DNA of 64,000 bases, from assembly GCF_947494555.1 (NCBI RefSeq), contig NZ_CANLVF010000002.1, positions 992,001-1,056,000 on the forward strand. Reading direction: 5' to 3'. Numbering within the stretch: the stretch's first letter is position 1; each line of letters begins with the position of its first letter. The translations under genes were made by a program, and so were the position numbers. Shown one piece after another: positions 1-8,275 of this stretch. The DNA is from an uncultured Roseibium sp. Lineage in GTDB: Bacteria; Pseudomonadota; Alphaproteobacteria; Rhizobiales; Stappiaceae. Under the pieces are notes generated by a model, which searched no databases, was not told the origin of the DNA, and saw nothing but the letters and a program-made list of their open reading frames with translations.

Positions 1-2
1 GC

Positions 3-839
3 ACAGCCGGCGCGACAGCTCTCGACTGTGCAATGCTGGGCCTTAAGGTGAAGGTGGTGGCAGAAGTCGGCTGCGACCCGATGGGCGATTGGTTGCTGTC
101 GGCCATGCAGTCCGCCGGGATCGACACCAGCCTTGTGAGGCGCAGCCCGTCCCTACAGACGGCAATGTCCATGTTGCCGATCGCAAGGGACGGTGCCCGA
201 TCCGCATTCTTTGTGCCGGGGACTTCCAACAGTTTCACTTTGGACGACGCCGGCATTGAGGCGGCCTGCGACGCTTCGATTGTCCACCTGGGCGGCACGG
301 GACTGCTCGCAAGTTTCGATGGCGCTCCGTCTCTCAAGCTTTTGAAACGCGCAAAGGAACTCGGCAGAACAACTGTGTTCGACCTGATCTTGGCGAATGA
401 GGAAACGGTCAGGCTGGTCGAGCCGCTTTTGCCCTATATCGACCATTTCGTTCCCTCGATCGAGGAGAGCCGGGCCATGGCTGGAGGTGGCACGCCTGCT
501 GAAGTCGCCGGCTGGTTCAAGGCGCGAGGCGTCAAAAATGCGGTCATTACCCTGGAAGGGGACGGTGTCTGGGTGGATCCTGAAAATGCTGCTGCATTTC
601 AGCTCCCTGCCCACCAGATCGACGTTGTTGACACGACCGGCTGCGGGGACAGCTTCACCGCCGGGATCATCACCGGTCTGTTGAAGGGCTGGGACCTGAA
701 CCAATGCGCCCGGTTTGCAAACACCGTAGCCGCGCACGTAGCCCAGGGTCTCGGCAGCCAAGGCATCCTGAAAGATTTTGAATCGGTAATGGCCGCAATG
801 GAAAGCTGGCCACTGAAGGAACTGGAGGCAGCACAATGA
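3..839 (+). CDS. PfkB-family carbohydrate kinase (5' end outside window)
   Basis: ATP-dependent kinase of the ribokinase/PfkB family, which phosphorylates a sugar or related alcohol in the cytoplasm. The frame is open to the left edge. The first codons read TAGATALDCAMLGLKV, matching the family's N-terminal Gly/Ala-rich block followed by VGxDxxG (here VGCDPMGDW), so the true start lies upstream and the ATG at 33 is internal. The C-terminal signature DTTGCGDSF (630-656) carries the catalytic Asp; the usual GAGD is GCGD. The stop overlaps the next ATG by 4 bases, so it is the upstream gene of an operon with the SDR and flavin monooxygenase. The substrate cannot be named; the SDR neighbour suggests a polyol or keto-sugar acid. 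Confidence 0.88.
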   Translation, partial: TAGATALDCAMLGLKVKVVAEVGCDPMGDWLLSAMQSAGIDTSLVRRSPSLQTAMSMLPIARDGARSAFFVPGTSNSFTLDDAGIEAACDASIVHLGGTGLLASFDGAPSLKLLKRAKELGRTTVFDLILANEETVRLVEPLLPYIDHFVPSIEESRAMAGGGTPAEVAGWFKARGVKNAVITLEGDGVWVDPENAAAFQLPAHQIDVVDTTGCGDSFTAGIITGLLKGWDLNQCARFANTVAAHVAQGLGSQGILKDFESVMAAMESWPLKELEAAQ

Positions 840-1591
840 TCCTTGAAGGAAAGACCGCTCTTATCACAGGGGCGTCCCGCGGTATCGGTGCAGCCCTTGC
901 TGTCGGGCTGGCAAAACATGGAGCGAACACCGTAATCACCGACCTGGATCGTCAATCGGACGAGCTTGCGAAGGTTGCCGCTCAAGTCGGCGAGACGGAA
1001 CAGAAATGCCTCGCACTGCCGTTGGATGTAACAAACAAGAGCGTCGTTGAGAGCGTCGTCGGTGAGGCGACGGATGCCTTCGGGCAAATCGACATATTGG
1101 TCAATAATGCAGGCATATTACTGCCGAAACCGCTCGAAGAGCTGGATGAAAAAACATGGGACGCCCATTTCGACGTCAACGCCAAAGGCGTCCTGTTGTG
1201 CACCAATGCGGTTCTCCCCCAGATGCGGCAACGCAAGTCGGGAAGAATTATCAACATTGCTTCGATTGCCGGGCGTCAGGGTGTTCCGACACAGGGGCAT
1301 TATGCGGCCACCAAGGCAACAGCGATCACGCTGACGCGCGTCTACTCACAGGAAGTCGGCATGGATGGCATTACCGTCAATGCGATCTGCCCGGGGATCA
1401 TCTTGACCGAAATGGGCAAAAACAACCTCGGCAGCCAGGAAAACATCGACCACTGGACCAACGTGGCCGCGTTGAAGCGTCTGGGAGACCCTGACGACAT
1501 CGTCGGGCCTGCCGTCTTCTTCGCCTCCGATCTGTCGAACTTTGTCACCGGACAGGCGCTGAATGTGTGCGGCGGGATCTATTTCCACTAA
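836..1591 (+). CDS. SDR-family oxidoreductase
   Basis: Classical short-chain dehydrogenase of 251 aa that interconverts an alcohol and a ketone with NAD(P). The N-terminal Rossmann motif TGASRGIGAA, the NNAG motif, the catalytic Ser in NIASIAG and YAATK are all present, so it should be active. The acidic residue after the second beta strand (ITDLD) favours NAD over NADP. The start codon overlaps the kinase stop (ATGA), indicating translational coupling. It probably oxidises the compound handled by the neighbouring kinase and monooxygenase. The substrate is unknown. Confidence 0.9.
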   Translation: MILEGKTALITGASRGIGAALAVGLAKHGANTVITDLDRQSDELAKVAAQVGETEQKCLALPLDVTNKSVVESVVGEATDAFGQIDILVNNAGILLPKPLEELDEKTWDAHFDVNAKGVLLCTNAVLPQMRQRKSGRIINIASIAGRQGVPTQGHYAATKATAITLTRVYSQEVGMDGITVNAICPGIILTEMGKNNLGSQENIDHWTNVAALKRLGDPDDIVGPAVFFASDLSNFVTGQALNVCGGIYFH

Positions 1592-1609
1592 AACAGTCGA
1601 CGGTTGGTC

Positions 1610-3046
1610 ATGACAGATATCGCGATCATTGGTGCAGGACCGGGCGGGATTGCCGCCGCCAGATGGCTCAAGGAACAAGGCTTCTCGCCGACAGTCTTCG
1701 AAGCCCACACGGAAGTCGGGGGACAATGGTCCGTCAGCAATCCGATGAGCGGCGTCTGGCCGCAAATGGTGACGAATACATTTCTGGAAGCAACCCGGTT
1801 CTCTGACTTGCCCTACCCAAAGGGCACACCGCTTTTCCCCCACAACGGAGCGGTTCGCTCCTATTTCGAGAACTATGCACACGAATACGGCATTCTGGAT
1901 CTGGTTCAATTCCGCACGCGTTTGACCAAACTTGCACGAAAAGACGGGACCTGGTCCTTGCTGCTGGAAAGAGACGGCGAGCAGTTCGAAAGACGTTTCG
2001 ACCGTGTCGTTATCGCGACGGGCCGTTTCAACAAACCGGTCATACCTGAAATTCCAGGTCACGAGACCTTTTCCGGCGATCTGGGGATCATTCACTCCTT
2101 CAACTACAAGGATCCCTTCGCCTATCAGAACCGAAATGTCGTCGTTCTGGGCGGCGCCATATCATCGCTCGAAATTGCCTCCGATCTTTCCATGCTCGGG
2201 GCGGCCAGCGTTCATCTTGCTCAGCGGCGGCAACGGTACGTGAACCCCAAGATGGTCCGGGGACTGCCGATTGAATATCTCCTGTTCACCTATGAGCGCG
2301 GTGCGCTTGCCCTGGATGACCCGGAGGCGCTGATGCGAGACAGCGAAGAGAAAATCCTGCGCTATTCAGGTGATCCCAGCCGCTATGGCACGCCGAAACC
2401 GCATCCTGAATTCACGAAAGCCGGAGCGACCGGGTCACAGCACTATCTCAATCTCGTTGCGGAGGGGCGCGTCACGCCGGTCGAATGGCCGGAACTGATC
2501 AGCGGACGGACACTCCGGTTTCCGGGTGGGTCCCACCTGGAAGTTGACGGCATCATCTCGGGCACCGGTTTCGCGCTCAACCTGCCGTTTCTCGATGAAG
2601 CGACCCGGGACACACTTCGATTGACCGACACCTATATCGAGCTTGACGAATTCACCTTGCATCCGGACCTGGCCGGGCTTGCCTTCCTGGGGCTCTGGAG
2701 CCAGGCCGGCTCCTACCCGACGCCTTTGGAGCAACAGGCACGATATCTTGCCTACAGCTGGGGCGGCGCGATCAAGGCACGAAGCGAAGAGACCATGCGC
2801 AACGGCCTGCGGGAATGCGCACAAAACGGCCACCACACAGGCTATCGGACCCAGTCCGAGATGGCGCTCAGATTCGCACGCCTTTGCGGCACTGACCCGA
2901 AAGACCGGCTTTCAGAAGACCTCGCTGAGACCATACGAAAAAGCGCAACGTCAGGACTTCTCTACCGTTTGGTTGGTCCCGACGCGTTTGACGACGGGCC
3001 GCAACAACTGACCGCACAGTTTGCCGCTTTTTGCCCTGGGGAATAA
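1610..3046 (+). CDS. flavin-containing monooxygenase-like NAD(P)/FAD protein
   Basis: FMO/Baeyer-Villiger-type monooxygenase of about 478 aa. It has an N-terminal FAD motif GAGPGGIAAA, an FxGxxxHSxxY-like fingerprint (FSGDLGIIHSFNY) and ATGRFNKP. The second dinucleotide motif reads VVLGGAISSLE instead of GxGxSG, so NADPH binding may be altered. ATG 1610 is preferred over TTG 1604 because it leads directly into the Rossmann strand. It follows the SDR by 18 bases in the same operon. The family oxygenates N or S atoms or ketones; the substrate here is unknown. It is the last gene before the convergent LysR gene and an IS fragment. Confidence 0.8.
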   Translation: MTDIAIIGAGPGGIAAARWLKEQGFSPTVFEAHTEVGGQWSVSNPMSGVWPQMVTNTFLEATRFSDLPYPKGTPLFPHNGAVRSYFENYAHEYGILDLVQFRTRLTKLARKDGTWSLLLERDGEQFERRFDRVVIATGRFNKPVIPEIPGHETFSGDLGIIHSFNYKDPFAYQNRNVVVLGGAISSLEIASDLSMLGAASVHLAQRRQRYVNPKMVRGLPIEYLLFTYERGALALDDPEALMRDSEEKILRYSGDPSRYGTPKPHPEFTKAGATGSQHYLNLVAEGRVTPVEWPELISGRTLRFPGGSHLEVDGIISGTGFALNLPFLDEATRDTLRLTDTYIELDEFTLHPDLAGLAFLGLWSQAGSYPTPLEQQARYLAYSWGGAIKARSEETMRNGLRECAQNGHHTGYRTQSEMALRFARLCGTDPKDRLSEDLAETIRKSATSGLLYRLVGPDAFDDGPQQLTAQFAAFCPGE

Positions 3047-3048
3047 GC

Positions 3049-3184
3049 AGAAGTTGATGGCCTCGACGTAAGCAAAACCCGTTGGTTTTCCTGGCCTTGA
3101 GAGCTCCAGCTTCATCTTGTTCAGACAGACACACTTATCAAGCAGCCGCCCGGCAAACTCTGGCCCGTTGTCAAAGCTTACTAG
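3049..3184 (-). pseudogene. IS3-family transposase OrfB fragment
   Basis: On the minus strand about 45 codons match the end of the DDE integrase core of IS3-type OrfB. SFDNGPEFAGRLLD carries the second catalytic Asp, and SRPGKPTGFAYVEA carries the catalytic Glu region. No start, upstream core or full element is present, so this is a relic. It abuts the stop codon of the LysR gene (3181-3183) and the 3' side of the monooxygenase gene, marking an old insertion or rearrangement between the two units. Confidence 0.75.
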
Positions 3185-4086
3185 GAGTCCAGGCGAAGGC
3201 TCCGAAGGGATTTGGAGAGTATCCGGCACAAGGCATTTTCGATCGGCGTCTGATGGCTGCGAGAGGGGATGAGCAGTCCGATTTTCAGATCCTTCAGGAA
3301 GCTTGACTTGAGCGGGAGATATCGCAGTTCTCCAGCTTCGATTTCGCTTAAGAAACCAATCTTCGAATATAGGCCAATTCCATGACCCTTCAGGATCATC
3401 GAGCGAGCCAAAGGCAGCGAGTTGGTGAAACATGCCGTCTTGAGCGGAACCTTGTCGTCCTCGATCGCAAGATTTACAAGCGAGCGCTCCGTTAAAGCAT
3501 CGTACGACCGGATCAAGGGAAACGGGATCAGATCCTCGATATCCAGCGAGTCGCGCTCAGCCAGCGGATGATCATTGTTCAGTATGGCGCCGATCGGAGC
3601 CGATTTTTCGGTGCGTGTACGAACGCCCGGGTGCAGATCGTTGCAGAAGGAAATACCAATTCCAGCGTCGCTTTCCGCGACCGCGCGCACAATTTCGTCC
3701 GGCTGGGCAGTTCTGATTGTGTAGGTAATGTTCGGATATTGCCGTGCGAATTGGTCGACCGCGGTCGGCAGCAGACTGAGCGCGACCGAATCCAGCGATG
3801 CGATATCAATATGGCCCGCGCGCATCTCGCGAATGTCTGCCACAAGATGCAAAATCTTGTCGTAGTCGAAAATCGTTCTGCGGCAATGTTCCAGGACAAC
3901 GGCTCCGGCCGCAGTCAATTCCACGCCTTCCGCATGCCTGTCGAACAGTTTGACACCCAACCGTTCCTCGATGTCGAGAATCTTGCGATTCACGGACGAC
4001 GAAGACACATGCAGAACGGCCGCTGCGCGACGGATGGAACCTTGCCGGGCGACCTCGTCAAAATAGTTCAAAAACTTGCTGTGCAT
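3181..4086 (-). CDS. LysR-family transcriptional regulator
   Basis: 301-aa LysR regulator. The N-terminal winged helix-turn-helix (about residues 1-60, including RRAAAVLHVSSSSVNRKI and LGVKLFDR) is followed by a periplasmic-binding-like effector domain. It is divergent from the ABC importer at 4224 with 137 bases between them, the usual layout for a LysR protein controlling its neighbour in response to a pathway intermediate. The C-terminus ends directly against an IS3 fragment, but length is normal, so the protein is probably complete. It likely regulates the 4224-11897 operon and perhaps the kinase unit upstream. Confidence 0.92.
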   Translation of the reverse strand: MHSKFLNYFDEVARQGSIRRAAAVLHVSSSSVNRKILDIEERLGVKLFDRHAEGVELTAAGAVVLEHCRRTIFDYDKILHLVADIREMRAGHIDIASLDSVALSLLPTAVDQFARQYPNITYTIRTAQPDEIVRAVAESDAGIGISFCNDLHPGVRTRTEKSAPIGAILNNDHPLAERDSLDIEDLIPFPLIRSYDALTERSLVNLAIEDDKVPLKTACFTNSLPLARSMILKGHGIGLYSKIGFLSEIEAGELRYLPLKSSFLKDLKIGLLIPSRSHQTPIENALCRILSKSLRSLRLDS

Positions 4087-4223
4087 GCGGCTTGACTCCC
4101 TAGCGATGCAAAAAAGGCATCGCTATGTGCAGAACTTAATTCTATCTGCAACGCAAAACCCGCGTCTAGGCTGAAAAGAAAAATGGGAGATACCAAAATA
4201 TCACCATCCAGGAGACGGGTAAT

Positions 4224-5255
4224 ATGAAGAACAGGGGACTTAACCGCCGGCACATTCTTCAGGGAATTGGCGCGGCCGCGGGACTGGCGACAACAGGAAC
4301 ATTCATTTCAATCGAACCTGCTACGGCTGCCGATTTCAAGATCAGGATGCAGCTCGGCTGGTTGGCATCAAACGGCATCATGGGCGAAGTCCTGGCGGAC
4401 AAGATGGGCTACTTTGCCGAAGAAGGCCTGGAGCTGGAAATCGTTCCGGGTGGACCGAACATCGACGGTGTTGCTTCGGTCGCCTCGGGTGCGAACAATT
4501 TCGGCTCAATCTCCTCCTCACCTTCGCTCATGCTTGCGCGGGCTGCGGGCCTGCCGATCAAGTGCGTCGCAGCGGGGTATCAGCAGCATCCCTTCACGTA
4601 TTTCTCCATGGAAAGCAATCCGGTTCGCACGCCTGAGGACCTGATCGGCAAAAAGGTCGCGACCCAGGGCACCGCGCGCATATTGCTGCGTGCGCTACTT
4701 GCCAAGAACGGCATTGAAGAAGACCAGGTGGAAGTGTCGGTCATGGGCGGCGATATGGCGCCGCTAAAGGTTGGACAAGTCGATGTCGCGACCGGCTGGC
4801 AGACCAATGTCGGCGCTTTGTCCGTCCTTGGCGATGAGCGGGTCGACATGAAACTGTGGGATGCAGGCATCCAGCTTTATGCCAACCCCTATTACACGAC
4901 CGATGACGTTCTCCAGGAACACGGCGACAAGATCACGGCTGCCATTCGCGCCATTTCAAAAGGCTGGGGCGCTGCCTATGAGGATCCGACCGCTGGTGTC
5001 AACGCGCTGGTGGAACGCTATCCGAACCTGGACAAGGACAGCGAAATGAAAGCTGTCGATCTGGTCCTTGGATTCTCCTTCAACGACAAGACCAAGGCCG
5101 GCGGCTGGGGCATCATGACTGCGGAAAACTGGCAGGAACAGATTGATACCTATGACAGTCTCGGGCAGTTCACCGAAGGTGCGCCAAAACTGTCTGACAT
5201 CATGACGCTGGACATTCTTGAAGCCACTAAAGATGTCCGTCCAACATTTGGTTGA
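4224..5255 (+). CDS. ABC transporter substrate-binding protein, NMT1/SsuA type
   Basis: Periplasmic binding protein of 343 aa. The N-terminus has a twin-arginine-like signal (NRRHILQGIGAAAG) and probable cleavage near PATAADF, suggesting Tat export. The body has the NMT1/THI5/SsuA hallmarks: MGYFAEEGLELEIVPGG, then a segment sampling GANNFG. This family binds sulfonates, nitrate, thiamine pyrimidine precursors and other small anions or heterocycles. It is first in the importer operon, and its 3' end overlaps the ATPase gene. The ligand cannot be decided from sequence; the deaminase-like gene at the operon end makes a nitrogen heterocycle plausible. Confidence 0.9.
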   Translation: MKNRGLNRRHILQGIGAAAGLATTGTFISIEPATAADFKIRMQLGWLASNGIMGEVLADKMGYFAEEGLELEIVPGGPNIDGVASVASGANNFGSISSSPSLMLARAAGLPIKCVAAGYQQHPFTYFSMESNPVRTPEDLIGKKVATQGTARILLRALLAKNGIEEDQVEVSVMGGDMAPLKVGQVDVATGWQTNVGALSVLGDERVDMKLWDAGIQLYANPYYTTDDVLQEHGDKITAAIRAISKGWGAAYEDPTAGVNALVERYPNLDKDSEMKAVDLVLGFSFNDKTKAGGWGIMTAENWQEQIDTYDSLGQFTEGAPKLSDIMTLDILEATKDVRPTFG

Positions 5256-6054
5256 TGTTGCGGACACACACCCGCATCAGGATTTGGCAAGCCGCAACGT
5301 TGCGGCCTGCCTGTCCGGAGCCTCGGTGAAGTTCGGCAGCTTCACTGCCCTTGAAGACATCAGCCTTGAAATCGGTGAAGGCGAATTCTGGACAATTCTC
5401 GGACCGTCGGGGTGCGGTAAGTCGACGATGCTGCGGCTTGTGTCGGATCTCGTGCCGGCGGCCAAGGGCAATGTCGAGATCCTCGGCAAGACAACGGAAG
5501 CCGCGCGGCTTGCACGTGAGTTCGCATTTGTCTTTCAGGACGCCACCCTCCTCCCCTGGCGCAGCGCTCTTCAGAACGTGGAACTGCCGCTGGAGATCGG
5601 ACGGAAGAGAGGCGTGCGGATACCGCACTCCGACAAGAGCCCGCGCGAACTTCTGGCCCTTGTTGGCCTGAATGGGCGCGAGGATGCCTTGCCGCATGAA
5701 TTGTCCGGCGGCATGCGGCAGCGGGTTGCCATTGCGCGCGCACTGGTCTGCAAGCCGAAGCTTTTGCTGATGGACGAGCCGTTCGGCGCACTCGATGAAA
5801 TGACGCGTGACCACCTGAACCTGCAATTGCGGGACATCTGGCGGGAGACCGGGGTCACAATCTTGTTTGTCACCCACTCCATTCCCGAAGCGGTCTTCCT
5901 CGGTCAAAAAGTGCTGATGCTTCGGGCCAACCCGGGACGCGTCAAGGAGGTGATCAATGTCGATCTGCCGGCAAAACGCGAAATCGCTTTGCGCGAAACA
6001 CCGGAATTCAACCGGTACTGTGGTCGGCTTCGCCAACTTCTGGAGGAGTGCTGA
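5233..6054 (+). CDS. ABC transporter ATP-binding protein, SsuB/TauB type
   Basis: Cytoplasmic ATPase of about 273 aa for the NMT1-type importer. Walker A is GPSGCGKST, the Q-loop region is FVFQDATLLPW, the signature is LSGGMRQRVAIARAL, Walker B is LLLMDEPFGALD and the switch His is in FVTHS. ATG 5233 is chosen; it overlaps the binding-protein gene by 23 bases. A TTG at 5218 would lengthen the protein by five residues. The stop overlaps the permease ATG (TGATG), so the three transporter genes are coupled. Confidence 0.92.
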   Translation: MSVQHLVDVADTHPHQDLASRNVAACLSGASVKFGSFTALEDISLEIGEGEFWTILGPSGCGKSTMLRLVSDLVPAAKGNVEILGKTTEAARLAREFAFVFQDATLLPWRSALQNVELPLEIGRKRGVRIPHSDKSPRELLALVGLNGREDALPHELSGGMRQRVAIARALVCKPKLLLMDEPFGALDEMTRDHLNLQLRDIWRETGVTILFVTHSIPEAVFLGQKVLMLRANPGRVKEVINVDLPAKREIALRETPEFNRYCGRLRQLLEEC

Positions 6055-6857
6055 TGTCTCTTGCGCAAATCTCTCCGGACATTGAAGAAAACAAGGTGGA
6101 TCGTCTCGCGGAAATGCGCAAACGGGCCGGCAACGTGGCGATCCCGCTCGGGACGGCGATATCCTTGCTTCTCATTTGGCAATTGGGGGTCAGGCTCTTT
6201 GAGGTCCCGACCTATATTGCACCGGCGCCCACGGACGTTCTGGCAGTGTTCAAAAACGAGTTTCCGCTCTTGCTGCGGAACTTCTGGCCGACCCTGGTTG
6301 AAAGCCTTTCCGGCTTCGTTGTCGGCAATTTGGCTGCAATCCTGATCGCGGTCGCCTTTGTTCACAGCCGGACGATCGAGAAAGCATTCTTTCCGATTGC
6401 CGTCTTCATCAACACTATTCCGATACTTGCGATCGCGCCGATCCTGGTCTTGATTTTTGGCGCGGGCATGACGGCGAAAGTCGTGATCGCCGCTCTGATC
6501 TGTTTTTTCCCGACGCTTGTGAACATGGTCCGGGGCTTGCAGTCGGTGTCGCCACAAACCCTGGAGCTGGCGCGGATCCTTTCTGCATCAAAGTCGGAAG
6601 TGTTCTGGAAGATCAGGCTGCCGTCATCGCTGCCGTTTTTGTTTTCTGCGCTGAAGATTGCGGCAACGACCTGTGTCATCGGAGCGATAGTCGGTGAATG
6701 GATTGGGGCCGATGTCGGCCTCGGTGCCCTGATTATCGACAGCACGTTCAATTTCCGCTCACCGCTTCTCTACGCAACTGTCTTCGTGTCCTCCGGACTG
6801 TCGGTGCTGCTTTTCACCGCTGTTACGGTCGCGGAGAAGCTCGTCATTCGCTGGTAG
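6054..6857 (+). CDS. ABC transporter permease, SsuC/TauC type
   Basis: Inner-membrane permease of about 267 aa with roughly six hydrophobic segments. An EAA-type loop (ELARILSASKSEVFWKIRLP) contacts the ATPase. ATG 6054 is preferred because GGAGGA lies 6 bases upstream; GTG 6048 would sit on the ribosome site. It completes the importer with the binding protein at 4224 and the ATPase at 5233. About 40 bases separate it from the next enzyme gene, which probably belongs to the same transcript. Confidence 0.92.
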   Translation: MSLAQISPDIEENKVDRLAEMRKRAGNVAIPLGTAISLLLIWQLGVRLFEVPTYIAPAPTDVLAVFKNEFPLLLRNFWPTLVESLSGFVVGNLAAILIAVAFVHSRTIEKAFFPIAVFINTIPILAIAPILVLIFGAGMTAKVVIAALICFFPTLVNMVRGLQSVSPQTLELARILSASKSEVFWKIRLPSSLPFLFSALKIAATTCVIGAIVGEWIGADVGLGALIIDSTFNFRSPLLYATVFVSSGLSVLLFTAVTVAEKLVIRW

Positions 6858-6896
6858 CTGCCCGCAAGGGCCGGATTAAAACAAGGAACAAGGATT

Positions 6897-8264
6897 ATGG
6901 CAGAGCGTCATGGAATGACTGTTCAAGTGGAAGGGGGTCAGGTCCCCGTTGTTGCCGATTGTGACGTCGTCGTCATCGGCGCAGGACCAGCTGGCCATGC
7001 CGCCGCCGTATCTGCCGCCCGTAACGGTGCTTCGGTAACGCTGCTCGAGCGCTACCATCACCTTGGCGGCATGGCGTCGGGTGGCATGGTGCTCGTTCTG
7101 GACGACATGGTGAACGAAGGCAACGAAATCGTCACAACGGGTATTGTCAGCGAATTCGTCGAGCGATTGGAACGTCAGGACGGTGCGGTCTATCCGCCAT
7201 CTGAAGACTGCCAAACCAATTGGGAGATGTGGCAAAAGTGGTCCCGCTGGGGCTGCATCGATTTTCACAAGGCCATGATGCCGCAACCGATCATCCACGC
7301 AGTCGCGTTCGATCCGGATGCCTGGAAACGGGTCAGCCTCGACATCGTGGTCGAAGCAAAGATCAATCTGCGCACGCACAGTTGGTTCTCTGACGTTCTG
7401 ATGGAAAGCGGCCGCATCACAGGCGTGATTGCCCAGACGAAAATGGGTCGGCAGGCGATCAAGGCAAAGTACGTGGTGGATGCGACCGGCGACCTCGATG
7501 TCGGTGTAGCTGCCGGCGCTGAGTACATCGACGGGCAGTACATTGTGACAACGGTGTTCCGAATGGCCAATGTCGACACCGACAAGGCCGTCGCCTTCGA
7601 ATTTGCAAACCCTGACGAATACAAGAAGCTCGACCGCGAAGCCCGCCGCCGGATCGGCGGGGCTTGGGGCATGTGGTGGCTGAAAACGCCTATCCCGGGC
7701 GTAGTCTGGTGTAATTGCCCGCACATGCCGGGCTATGACGGACTGTCGGTGGAACACATGGTCGCCTCGGAGGTCGAGGGCCGGGAGCGGATGATGAAGC
7801 TCTACCACTTCGCCAGGGAAAACATTCCGGGCTTTGAGAATGCCACCATGTTGGGGGCCGCCGAGCAGATGGGCATACGTCAGACAAGGCTGCTGCAGGG
7901 CGAATATGTCGTCAACAAGGATGACGTGAAATCACGCCGCTACTTTGAAGATACGGTCTGCCGGGGACGAGATTACTACACGCCGTACCGCGCGCTCTTG
8001 CCTAGGGGCATCGACAACCTGATCGTTGCAGGCCGTCACTATTCGGTGGAGAGCGATGCCCAAAAGCTCTCTCGCGAAATTCCGCCCTGCATGGCGCAGG
8101 GTGAAGCGGCCGGCGTCGCCGTCTCACTGGCGCTCAACGCAGATGTGCCTCTTCGCATGGTGGATCACAAGGCGATCCAGAAACAGATGCGCGCTCAAGG
8201 TGCGGACCCAGGGGACAGGCCGTCGCCAAATGCCTTGATCGAAGATCACGTCGCGGCGGAATAA
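6897..8264 (+). CDS. FAD-dependent oxidoreductase (FAD_oxidored family)
   Basis: 455-aa flavoprotein. The FAD-binding motif GAGPAGHAAA is near residue 27, with LLERYHHLGGMAS after it. A second conserved block, RQTRLLQGEYVVNKDD, followed by a C-terminal GEAAGVAVSLAL, is typical of the PF12831-type family. These enzymes oxidise or dehydrogenate small substrates, and some are linked to ferredoxin or other electron carriers. It sits between the importer and the CoA-transferase gene, 11 bases from the latter, so it probably acts on the imported compound or an early intermediate. A ferredoxin is encoded three genes downstream and may be its partner. Confidence 0.82.
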   Translation: MAERHGMTVQVEGGQVPVVADCDVVVIGAGPAGHAAAVSAARNGASVTLLERYHHLGGMASGGMVLVLDDMVNEGNEIVTTGIVSEFVERLERQDGAVYPPSEDCQTNWEMWQKWSRWGCIDFHKAMMPQPIIHAVAFDPDAWKRVSLDIVVEAKINLRTHSWFSDVLMESGRITGVIAQTKMGRQAIKAKYVVDATGDLDVGVAAGAEYIDGQYIVTTVFRMANVDTDKAVAFEFANPDEYKKLDREARRRIGGAWGMWWLKTPIPGVVWCNCPHMPGYDGLSVEHMVASEVEGRERMMKLYHFARENIPGFENATMLGAAEQMGIRQTRLLQGEYVVNKDDVKSRRYFEDTVCRGRDYYTPYRALLPRGIDNLIVAGRHYSVESDAQKLSREIPPCMAQGEAAGVAVSLALNADVPLRMVDHKAIQKQMRAQGADPGDRPSPNALIEDHVAAE

Positions 8265-8275
8265 CAGAGGCTTAC

